Assembly: GCA_028865345.1 (NCBI GenBank)
Contig: JAGWKL010000004.1
Location: 143,422-180,025 of the forward strand
Source: Candidatus Omnitrophota bacterium
Lineage (GTDB): Bacteria; Omnitrophota; Gorgyraeia; Zapsychrales; Fredricksoniimonadaceae
Direction: 5' to 3'
Length of the DNA stretch: 36,604 nucleotides
Part shown: piece after piece, positions 15,857-22,969 of the stretch
How the letters are laid out: every line of letters begins with the position of its first letter
Numbering within the stretch: the stretch's first letter is position 1
Translations under genes and position numbers: made by a program
Notes under the pieces: model-generated
Database searches by the model: none
Seen by the model: the letters and a program-made list of their open reading frames with translations, nothing else
Told to the model about the DNA's origin: nothing

Positions 15857-15889
15857 AATTTTACCCCTAGCCAGTGGGCGCCTTCATTA

Positions 15890-16774
15890 TTAGCTCACTC
15901 TTTTCGAAAGAAACTGTAAATACTTTCTTAAATCTTCTTTCAGAGATTCGCTATCCTTTAAAAGACCTCGCATATTTTTAACCATCTTTGACAAATTTTC
16001 TGATTCATCTATTTGGTTATTTAATTTAATGCGAATATCTTCAAATTCTCTTTTAGATACATCATCGACCGGGTATCCATATAGTTGACAATCCTGTTTC
16101 TTAATTTGAAATCCTTTTTGTTTGATGCTATTGATTCGAGTCTCCAGGCTTTCTTTTCGAAAAATTAAAGAATAGAAATTAATCTGTTCCATCGCTCCAT
16201 CATAATTCTCGCTTGAAAATAACCTCCAATTTGAATTTCGACCATCGGAATTACTCGGAGCAGGATTCCCAGGATATTTATGTTGCCATAGTGGGCACAA
16301 TTGACCCGAAATCTTATTCTCTAATTCTCCAATATTCTGACTGTAATCATAAAACGTACTTCTTAAGTACCCGTCAAATATTTCGATTTGTCTTAGCAAA
16401 TCAGATGGGAGGGAATAAATTAAGTATGGACGCTGCGCTTTAATTCTTAACCAAGGCCAAAAATCATCCGTAAGCCCTTCTCTCTTGGGCAAGCTTAACT
16501 CGTCCAATAAGTTCTGGATGTTTTCAATATCTCTTAAAAGAGGAGTACAAATTATATCTATAATCTCACGATCAGCATGAGCCTCGGCTTGTAGTTTGGA
16601 ATCCTTAAACATACTATAAGTTAAGAAGGCCATCCAAGCTGTAGCTATAGCGCCCACGGCTGTAGCTATAGCGCCCACGGCATTCCAATCAATCGAACCA
16701 AATGTTCTAACAATTAACTTTATTGTCTCCCCAAAGAAAGAAATGACAATGTGTGGAAGCATTTTAAATTCCAT
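15890..16774 (-). CDS. Hypothetical membrane protein with coiled coil
   Basis: This 294-residue protein has two hydrophobic stretches near the N-terminus (about 5-25 and 32-56). The second contains an exact internal repeat of AVGAIAT. A long, mostly helical cytoplasmic part follows, with DREIIDIICTPLLRDIENIQNLL early and LNNQIDESENLSKMVKNMRG plus ESLKEDLRKYLQFLSK at the end. No enzyme motif is seen. It is the first gene of the AT-rich accessory series next to tRNA-fMet and is bracketed by TAAATTGCCACTATTTT repeats. Such helical membrane proteins occur in accessory and defence loci, but I do not recognise the family. Confidence 0.6.
   Translation of the reverse strand: MEFKMLPHIVISFFGETIKLIVRTFGSIDWNAVGAIATAVGAIATAWMAFLTYSMFKDSKLQAEAHADREIIDIICTPLLRDIENIQNLLDELSLPKREGLTDDFWPWLRIKAQRPYLIYSLPSDLLRQIEIFDGYLRSTFYDYSQNIGELENKISGQLCPLWQHKYPGNPAPSNSDGRNSNWRLFSSENYDGAMEQINFYSLIFRKESLETRINSIKQKGFQIKKQDCQLYGYPVDDVSKREFEDIRIKLNNQIDESENLSKMVKNMRGLLKDSESLKEDLRKYLQFLSKRVS
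16638..16679. repeat. Exact 21-bp tandem duplication inside the 294-codon gene
   Basis: The 21-base unit GCTGTAGCTATAGCGCCCACG occurs twice in tandem (16638-16658 and 16659-16679). It duplicates AVGAIAT in the second membrane helix without shifting the frame. It suggests recent slippage and variable helix length between strains. Confidence 0.95.
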
Positions 16775-16787
16775 AATAACCTTCTAT

Positions 16788-16818
16788 TAAATTGCCACTA
16801 TTTTGCCACTATTTTCCG
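16788..16818. repeat. Direct repeat TAAATTGCCACTATTTT copy 2, plus overlapping third copy
   Basis: TAAATTGCCACTATTTT (16788-16804) is followed by an overlapping TTGCCACTATTTTCC (16803-16817). The first also occurs at 15837. The cluster lies 80 bases from the tRNA-fMet terminator, where the arm sites of an integrase would be expected. No integrase gene is present. Confidence 0.65.
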
Positions 16819-16896
16819 TTTAAGGGAAGGATTTTAGGGCAAGTAGGCAAAACTGAATGGGAATTGACAAAAAGTGGCCTGAAGGCAGGAATTGTC

Positions 16897-16938
16897 GTAA
16901 CTATAAAAGAAAAGAGACGTTACGTGAGTAACGCCTCT
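16897..16938 (-). terminator. tRNA-fMet terminator (right copy of the long direct repeat)
   Basis: AGAG(G)CGTTACTCACGTAACGTCTCT forms a stem of about 10 pairs on the minus strand and is followed by TTTTCTTTTATAG. It lies 10 bases downstream of the tRNA CCA end. Its sequence is duplicated at 10305-10343. Confidence 0.8.
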
Positions 16939-16945
16939 CTCTTCT

Positions 16946-17024
<79 letters not shown>

Positions 17025-17130
17025 ATATCTTCTCAACCGTTCATTCACAACGCCGCTGTTGAATTCATCTAATGCGTTCCACAGGGCCTGTGCCGCGCCT
17101 GCCTTGCTTTTCTAAGGCCAGCGGCCTCCG

Positions 17131-17142
17131 CCCCGCGATATC
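17131..17142. repeat. 12-base duplicate of the tRNA-fMet 5' end and flank
   Basis: CCCCGCGATATC at 17131-17142 exactly repeats 17018-17029, which is the tRNA 5' end and its upstream flank. Surrounding bases are partly similar (GCCTCCGCCCC against GCTCCACCCC). A small tRNA-derived duplication is the simplest reading. Confidence 0.6.
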
Positions 17143-17147
17143 GTGCA

Positions 17148-17177
17148 TGTCCGGATTCCCACTTGCGCGGGAATGAC
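17148..17177. repeat. REP-like palindrome downstream of ftsB
   Basis: TGTCCGGATTCCC and GCGGGAATGACA form an imperfect inverted repeat of the TGTCATTCCCG...CGGGAATCC class dispersed in many genomes. A related copy lies at 17465-17500, so one flanks each side of the ftsB-like gene. Confidence 0.7.
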
Positions 17178-17189
17178 ATTACTCTGCTT

Positions 17190-17465
17190 TTACTGCTTCG
17201 ACTGCACCGGGATAATCTTGTAAACCGTCTCCCCCGGCCTTATCAGACCCATGGTTTCCCGGCCTACTTTTTCCACATACTCCGGATTGGTCTGCAGCAG
17301 GTGCCGCTCTTCTTCAAACTTTTTGTTCTGCTTCTCCAGCGCCGAAATCCTGTGTTCGTACTCGCGGTCTTTGCGCTTCAGGCCCTGCAACGTAAAATAT
17401 GACGGCAAAAAAAGCGCCAGGATAATGACCGTCAGGATAAATAATGAAAGAGCGTTTTTTAGCAT
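17190..17465 (-). CDS. ftsB: FtsB/DivIC-family septum formation initiator
   Basis: This 91-residue bitopic membrane protein has a transmembrane helix at about residues 5-26. A coiled coil follows (KRKDREYEHRISALEKQNKKFEEER). The family-typical C-terminal part is NPEYVEKVGRETMGLIRPGETVYKI. Family knowledge: FtsB forms a complex with FtsL and FtsQ at the division septum and activates septal peptidoglycan synthesis. It lies 45 bases downstream of eno on the same strand, a common bacterial arrangement. REP-like palindromes sit on both sides of the gene. Confidence 0.9.
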   Translation of the reverse strand: MLKNALSLFILTVIILALFLPSYFTLQGLKRKDREYEHRISALEKQNKKFEEERHLLQTNPEYVEKVGRETMGLIRPGETVYKIIPVQSKQ

Positions 17466-17500
17466 GTCTGGATCCCCGATTGAAACATTCGGGAATGACA
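17465..17500. repeat. REP-like palindrome between eno and ftsB
   Basis: TGTCTGGATCCCCGATTGAA and the facing ATTCGGGAATGACA form a stem. The stem covers the start codon area of ftsB and could affect its translation or stabilise the eno mRNA end. It is related to the palindrome at 17148-17177. Confidence 0.75.
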
Positions 17501-17509
17501 GGGTTTTAT

Positions 17510-18796
<1,287 letters not shown>

Positions 18797-18930
18797 CTAT
18801 AAAAATGTATTTTATGAAAAAAATAACTTAACATAGTTTACTCCCCCCGTCAAGTATAACCCGTTACGGATACCAAGAAACAGGGAATCTGTATTACCAA
18901 AAAGCCCGGCCCGACAGCCTCTTGCCGGCC

Positions 18931-18958
18931 TTGACAGCCCACAAAGATATGGCATACT
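18931..18958 (+). promoter_or_regulatory. Sigma70-type promoter of the pilin operon
   Basis: A perfect -35 TTGACA (18931-18936) and a -10 CATACT (18953-18958) are separated by 16 bases. Transcription would begin near 18965, just at the 5' side of the riboswitch aptamer. Confidence 0.7.
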
Positions 18959-18969
18959 TAAACTAGACT

Positions 18970-19062
18970 GTTTTTGGCAAAACCAGCGAAAGCTGGTGAC
19001 GCAAAGGATCGGGCCTAAACCCCGCCTAAAACGCGGGGCACGGTAGTCGAGCTGCTGACGGT
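18970..19062 (+). ncRNA. GEMM-I (c-di-GMP type) riboswitch aptamer
   Basis: The core matches class I cyclic dinucleotide riboswitches. GGCAAA (18976-18981) leads into the P1b hairpin ACCAGC-GAAA-GCTGGT (18982-18997), directly followed by GACGCAAAG. The second half, CGGGCCTAAA, a CCCCGC/GCGGGG stem (19020-19038) and CGGTAGTCGAGCTGCTG, follows the family pattern. The base aligned with G20 of the Vc2 aptamer (18977) is G, which favours c-di-GMP over cGAMP. It lies between its own promoter and an intrinsic terminator, ahead of minor-pilin genes. Confidence 0.88.
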
Positions 19063-19080
19063 GATCTATATTCATTTTAT

Positions 19081-19126
19081 GACCCGAATGCTTCTCGCAC
19101 CTTTGTGAGAGACAATCGGGTTTTTT
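19081..19126 (+). terminator. Riboswitch expression-platform terminator
   Basis: ACCCGA (19082-19087) pairs with TCGGGT (19116-19121) and an inner CTCGCAC/GTGAGAG helix extends the stem. Six T residues follow at 19121-19126. The aptamer sequence TCGGGC (19009-19014) could compete for ACCCGA as an antiterminator, which would make bound ligand switch the operon off. Confidence 0.8.
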
Positions 19127-19168
19127 ATTGCGGCGGCAATGGAACCTAAGTACAATTAAAAAGGACTT

Positions 19169-19681
19169 ATGACTTTGAAAACCGGCAAATTTTGGGGCAC
19201 GCGAGGCGGTTTTACACTCGTGGAAGTGCTGGTGACCTTGGGGCTCGTGGTGATTTTTTTGCCCGTAGCAGGAGCCATCCTCACCAACAGCCAGATGGCG
19301 GCCTCCCTTTCGAAGCATAAAACCGAGGCCACTTATGCCGCCCAGCAGATCATCGAGGCCCAGCGCCAGGACCCGTTTGTCGTTCTGAGCTCCGGGCATT
19401 CACAGGTGACGGGCCCCTCTTGGGTGATCCTGGACACCAAAGGCAATTATAATAATTCCAATACCGGCGTTTGTAGCACCTATAACACCAATAACACTGT
19501 TTTCTGCGGCCAGGCGGTCGTGACCATAACACCCGCGGTTTATACCAGCACCTCCGGCACCAAAACGACCAGCACCACCGTCGACCATGTAGCGGTCCAG
19601 ATCTACTGGAACGAGAACCGGTTTATACATCCCAGCGTAACCTATGCCACGGATATAGCTAATGACCCGATGCTGAATTGA
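19169..19681 (+). CDS. Minor type IV pilin-like protein (PilV/GspI type)
   Basis: This 170-residue prepilin has the class III leader TRGG before FTLVEVLVTLGLVVIFLPVAG. Cleavage follows G14, with Phe at +1 and Glu at +5 as the prepilin peptidase requires. The rest is a hydrophobic helix and a beta-rich head with several Thr/Ser stretches. Family knowledge: minor pilins initiate or cap type IV pili or type II secretion pseudopili. AAAAAGGA lies just before the ATG. It is the first gene under the c-di-GMP-type riboswitch and is followed 4 bases later by a PilW-like gene. Confidence 0.85.
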   Translation: MTLKTGKFWGTRGGFTLVEVLVTLGLVVIFLPVAGAILTNSQMAASLSKHKTEATYAAQQIIEAQRQDPFVVLSSGHSQVTGPSWVILDTKGNYNNSNTGVCSTYNTNNTVFCGQAVVTITPAVYTSTSGTKTTSTTVDHVAVQIYWNENRFIHPSVTYATDIANDPMLN

Positions 19682-19685
19682 ACCT

Positions 19686-20336
19686 ATGGGCAAAACTATG
19701 AACAACAAGGCTTTTACTCTCCTGGAACTGCTGATGGCGGTCGGTGTCTCCGTGCTTTTGCTCACCGGGGTTTACGGTTTTTTTATTGTCTCCAACCAGA
19801 CTTATTCCGCAGGCGTCTCCGGAGAAAATCTCCAGGACGCAGCCAATACGATCCTTGGCAGGATCACGGAAGGAGATACGGAATCAGGCAACATTTACCG
19901 TTTAAGCACAGGCGTTTCTTTTATGGTCCCCAACGGTGTAGGAACGGCCTTGTATACGTGCGGAGGCTTGGCGCAAACAACTCCCTGCAACGCCACCTAT
20001 CCTTACAGCGAAATCTACTATTGCCAGGACAGTCCCTGCACACCTACTGATTCCACCGCCCGGTGGTATTATTTAAACGGCGCCGGAACTTCCATCATGT
20101 ATCACTATCCCGGCGAGCCTAACAATCAGGACATAACCCTTTACACGGCCCCCAGCGGCTCAACCTTATCCTTGCTGTTTTCTCCGGCCCAGGTGGGCAA
20201 TCCGGCACAGGCCTCGACGAAGGTCGTTGAAATCAATGTGGATTTGACACAGAACGTATCGAACAGCATAACGAACAGCCGCCTGAAAGCCAGCGGCGAC
20301 GCGTTGACCTATGTGCTTATGAGGAACCACCCATGA
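19686..20336 (+). CDS. Minor type IV pilin-like protein (PilW/GspJ type)
   Basis: This protein has up to 216 residues; Met5 (MNNKAF) is a likely alternative start. The leader NNKA is cleaved before FTLLELLMAVGVSVLLLTGVYGF, so Ala replaces Gly at -1 and Glu is at +5. SNQTYSAG and LQDAANTILGRI follow, as in PilW/GspJ. The globular part has paired cysteines (CGG and CNATYP, then CQDSPC). It overlaps the next gene by 4 bases (ATGA), so translation is coupled. Confidence 0.82.
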   Translation: MGKTMNNKAFTLLELLMAVGVSVLLLTGVYGFFIVSNQTYSAGVSGENLQDAANTILGRITEGDTESGNIYRLSTGVSFMVPNGVGTALYTCGGLAQTTPCNATYPYSEIYYCQDSPCTPTDSTARWYYLNGAGTSIMYHYPGEPNNQDITLYTAPSGSTLSLLFSPAQVGNPAQASTKVVEINVDLTQNVSNSITNSRLKASGDALTYVLMRNHP

Positions 20337-21799
20337 GACGCCTTCGACAAAATAATGCGTTTGCGTTTACCTTTGCCCTGATATTCCTGGCGATGATCAT
20401 TGCATTCCTGACGGTCTTTGTTTTTGCGGTCGTCAACGGGATCTCCGAGGCCAACCGCCTTGATGAGTCGAAGAAGGCATATTATACGGCCGAGGCGGGG
20501 CTTGCCGACGCGTACGAACGCATCGTGAACGCCGGTTTTGCCACTTTCGCCTCCAGCACCTGTTCCAATTCCAACATTCCGTCCACCTGCACCACCCCTT
20601 TTGTCCCTTCATCAACAACGGACAACGGCGTATACGCGGTGGGGAGCGTCAACGGCAGTTATACGGTTTCCCTCGTCTATTCAGGTTCGCCGCGGACCAA
20701 TTATGTGATCACTTCTCAAGGCACCTACGGCAACGTCACAAGGACCTTGCAGTTGAAAATGATCGCCGCTTCGTTTTCGCGGTATGCCTACTGGAGCCAG
20801 ACTGAAGTCAACCCCCAACTGGGAAAATTGTGGTGGATTTCAGGCATGCTGACCACCGGGCCCGTGCAAACCAACGGTTCGTTCAACATTTTCGGCAACC
20901 CGGTATTTAACGGCGCGGTGGCGGAGGTCGGTTCTTCGCCTGACTATTACTACGGGACGGGCACTGACCCCACTTCCTCAACAAAAAGCGACCCCAGCTA
21001 TATTTTTCCGGACGGCCTGACCAACAATGCTCCTGCCATCAATCTGCCGCCGACATCCACGCTTGCCAACTTTAAAACAGGGGCCACCAACGGCGGGTTG
21101 ACCCTGACGGGTGCCAGCACCGTGACCTTTAATTCCAACGGGACCATCAACGTCACGGGCAAGGTTGTCAATTCCAGTTGCCAGACCACGGCCAACTATA
21201 ACAACACAACCATGAACATCCCCGCGAGCGGGGTCGTCTACGTGCAAAGCACTAAAACCATTTCCGCCTGCAAATCTTCTTCGTCCGACGGCAATGTCAC
21301 CGTGCAAGGCACCGTCAACGGGCAGTTGACCGTGGCCGCGGACCAGAACGTCTATATCTCGGGCAATGTGCAGTACAACAGCAATCCCACCACCAACCCC
21401 TCGAGCACGGACATGGTGGGGCTGGTGGCTTACAACAATGTCACCGTAATCGAAGCCGACGCGCCCGCCCAACTGGCCGTTCAAGGGGTCATTGTCGCCC
21501 TGGGAGGCTCATTTGACGTGGACCAATATTCGAAAAACCCCGACCCGACCGGCAATTCATCGGCACCGGACGGCGCTAACATGTACCAATTCGGCAGTTT
21601 GGTCAATTACGCGAGCGGATGCACCGGCATTGTCAACTCCAGCGGGCAATTGATCGACGGATGGAACCAGATCCAGTCTTACGACACCCGGCTGGCCACG
21701 CTCGCCCCGCCGAGCTTTCCGCCGCTGGTCAACAGTGCGGGCCAGGGTGTTTATGTTAAATTAAGCATTACGGAATGCTTCTCAGGAACTTGCGGGTAA
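20333..21799 (+). CDS. PilX/GspK-like pilus assembly protein
   Basis: This 488-residue protein starts with a hydrophobic pilin-like helix (FAFTFALIFLAMIIAFLTVFVFA). It lacks Glu at +5, as GspK and several PilX proteins do. The motif ESKKAYYTAEAGLADAYERI is the PilX hallmark. The rest is a long, Ser/Thr/Asn-rich beta region (about 100-480) with polar repeats and scattered cysteines. It is far longer than typical PilX (about 200 residues). In type IV pilus operons the V-W-X order is standard and PilY1 often follows; here a different secreted protein takes that place. Confidence 0.75.
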   Translation: MRRLRQNNAFAFTFALIFLAMIIAFLTVFVFAVVNGISEANRLDESKKAYYTAEAGLADAYERIVNAGFATFASSTCSNSNIPSTCTTPFVPSSTTDNGVYAVGSVNGSYTVSLVYSGSPRTNYVITSQGTYGNVTRTLQLKMIAASFSRYAYWSQTEVNPQLGKLWWISGMLTTGPVQTNGSFNIFGNPVFNGAVAEVGSSPDYYYGTGTDPTSSTKSDPSYIFPDGLTNNAPAINLPPTSTLANFKTGATNGGLTLTGASTVTFNSNGTINVTGKVVNSSCQTTANYNNTTMNIPASGVVYVQSTKTISACKSSSSDGNVTVQGTVNGQLTVAADQNVYISGNVQYNSNPTTNPSSTDMVGLVAYNNVTVIEADAPAQLAVQGVIVALGGSFDVDQYSKNPDPTGNSSAPDGANMYQFGSLVNYASGCTGIVNSSGQLIDGWNQIQSYDTRLATLAPPSFPPLVNSAGQGVYVKLSITECFSGTCG

Positions 21800-21805
21800 A
21801 TACCT

Positions 21806-22888
21806 ATGAAAAAGAAAAATACAGTAATTAAATGGCTGTTGGGCGCGTTAATCCTATTGACGGCTGCCGGCTTCGGCCTTTTTCAAACTTCAAAGTACAT
21901 GGCCTCCGTAGAGATGGCAACCAATGCTTCTTTGCCCGGGGCATCCGCCTTGAGCTCGACAGGCGTCGGAGGCCAAAACGGTTTCTTTCAATCCCTGTTG
22001 AATTTCCTGGGGCTGGGAGGCCCCAACTCCCTGTTCGGCCGGTTTTTCCAGGGGAATAATGCCTCCACCCCCAACACACCAAACAATGGGTCACCACAAA
22101 ACCCGAATTCACCGGCCGCCAATATTTCACAGAGCAATAATTCAGGGAACTCCTCAGGCAATAATCCGGAAAACGGTCCGGGGAACAACTCAAATAATTC
22201 CTCTCAAGGCAACGCAGGGCAAGGGCCTGGAAATATGACAGGCAACAGTCCTGACAATAACACTTCCCCAACCAATACACAAAACAATCCCGGAGGGAAT
22301 TCGGGAAATAGCAATCTTGGCGACAATTCAGGAGGCAATTCGGGCGATAACTCGGGGGACAATTCGGGCGGCAATTCGGGCAACGGCTCGGGCGATAACT
22401 CGGGGGATAATTCCGGGAGCGGCTCGGGCAGCAATACGGGAGGCTCTTCAGGAGGCAACTCGGGCGGTAACTCGGGCGGTAACTCGGGTGGCAACTCGGG
22501 AAGCGGCTCCGGGAACAACTCAGGAAACAATAGCGGTGTGGAATATTGCGTTCCGGGCTGTTACCCGGGATGCATCCCCGGATGTGACCCGACATGCACG
22601 CCCCCATCATGCCAATTAGGCAACGTGGACCAGGGCAGCCTCCCTACGGCAAATCCCATCCCTACCACCACCGGCGTCGGGCAGGTGATCGCGCAACAGG
22701 ACCTGCAAATCCAATTGCTTACCGAACTGCTGGCAGAATACCAAACGCTGACCGGCCAAGTGATGCAAGCGGCCCAGGCCACCAAATATCAAACGGTTGA
22801 CTCCAATAATATTACACCAACCGACTCGACGCCGGCATCCGCCGATATAGTGACGAAAATCCAATCGGGGCAATTGATCCAACATTAA
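21806..22888 (+). CDS. Anchored low-complexity Gly/Asn/Ser-repeat protein with Cys ladder
   Basis: This 360-residue protein has a basic start and a single hydrophobic helix (about 9-26), so it is anchored or exported. Residues 84-165 are Asn/Pro/Ser/Gly-rich. Residues about 162-244 are a near-continuous run of (G/D)NSG tetrads. Then comes a six-cysteine stretch at 248, 252, 256, 260, 264 and 269, mostly xPGC spacing. A helical C-terminus rich in Gln (about 290-327) follows. No known family is recognised. It sits at the operon position usually held by PilY1, 6 bases after the PilX-like gene. A surface-exposed spacer with a disulfide- or metal-bonded knob is an inference. Confidence 0.75.
   Translation: MKKKNTVIKWLLGALILLTAAGFGLFQTSKYMASVEMATNASLPGASALSSTGVGGQNGFFQSLLNFLGLGGPNSLFGRFFQGNNASTPNTPNNGSPQNPNSPAANISQSNNSGNSSGNNPENGPGNNSNNSSQGNAGQGPGNMTGNSPDNNTSPTNTQNNPGGNSGNSNLGDNSGGNSGDNSGDNSGGNSGNGSGDNSGDNSGSGSGSNTGGSSGGNSGGNSGGNSGGNSGSGSGNNSGNNSGVEYCVPGCYPGCIPGCDPTCTPPSCQLGNVDQGSLPTANPIPTTTGVGQVIAQQDLQIQLLTELLAEYQTLTGQVMQAAQATKYQTVDSNNITPTDSTPASADIVTKIQSGQLIQH
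22289..22537 (+). repeat. In-frame short tandem repeat coding for (G/D)NSG units
   Basis: Repeated 12-base units such as GGCGGTAACTCG vary by third-position changes and keep the reading frame. Unit number is likely to vary by recombination or slippage. It lies wholly inside the 360-codon gene. Confidence 0.85.
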
Positions 22889-22893
22889 TTTTT

Positions 22894-22922
22894 TTAGTTT
22901 ATAAAAATTTCTGTGCTATACT
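22894..22922 (+). promoter_or_regulatory. Promoter before the tandem-AAA protease gene
   Basis: A -10 TATACT (22917-22922) lies 17 bases after a weak -35 TTAGTT (22894-22899). It is 47 bases before the start codon, in the 81-base gap after the pilin-operon genes, so the protease has its own promoter. Confidence 0.5.
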
Positions 22923-22969
22923 GATAAACCTTTGATCATCAATCATAAGGCATTCTCAAGGACAGAGTT

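Noticed and set aside
18970-19062. cGAMP-specific (GEMM-Ib) assignment of the riboswitch
   Set aside because: The base aligned to Vc2 G20 is G, not the A expected for cGAMP preference; a hand alignment cannot settle it fully.
22289-22537. Possible CRISPR-like repeat array
   Set aside because: Repeat units are about 12 bases, contiguous and in frame; there are no spacers.
21828-22610. Minus-strand frame rich in Cys, Pro and Arg, opposite the low-complexity gene
   Set aside because: It is a shadow of the repeat DNA with no homology or ribosome site; the plus-strand gene has the signal sequence and operon position.
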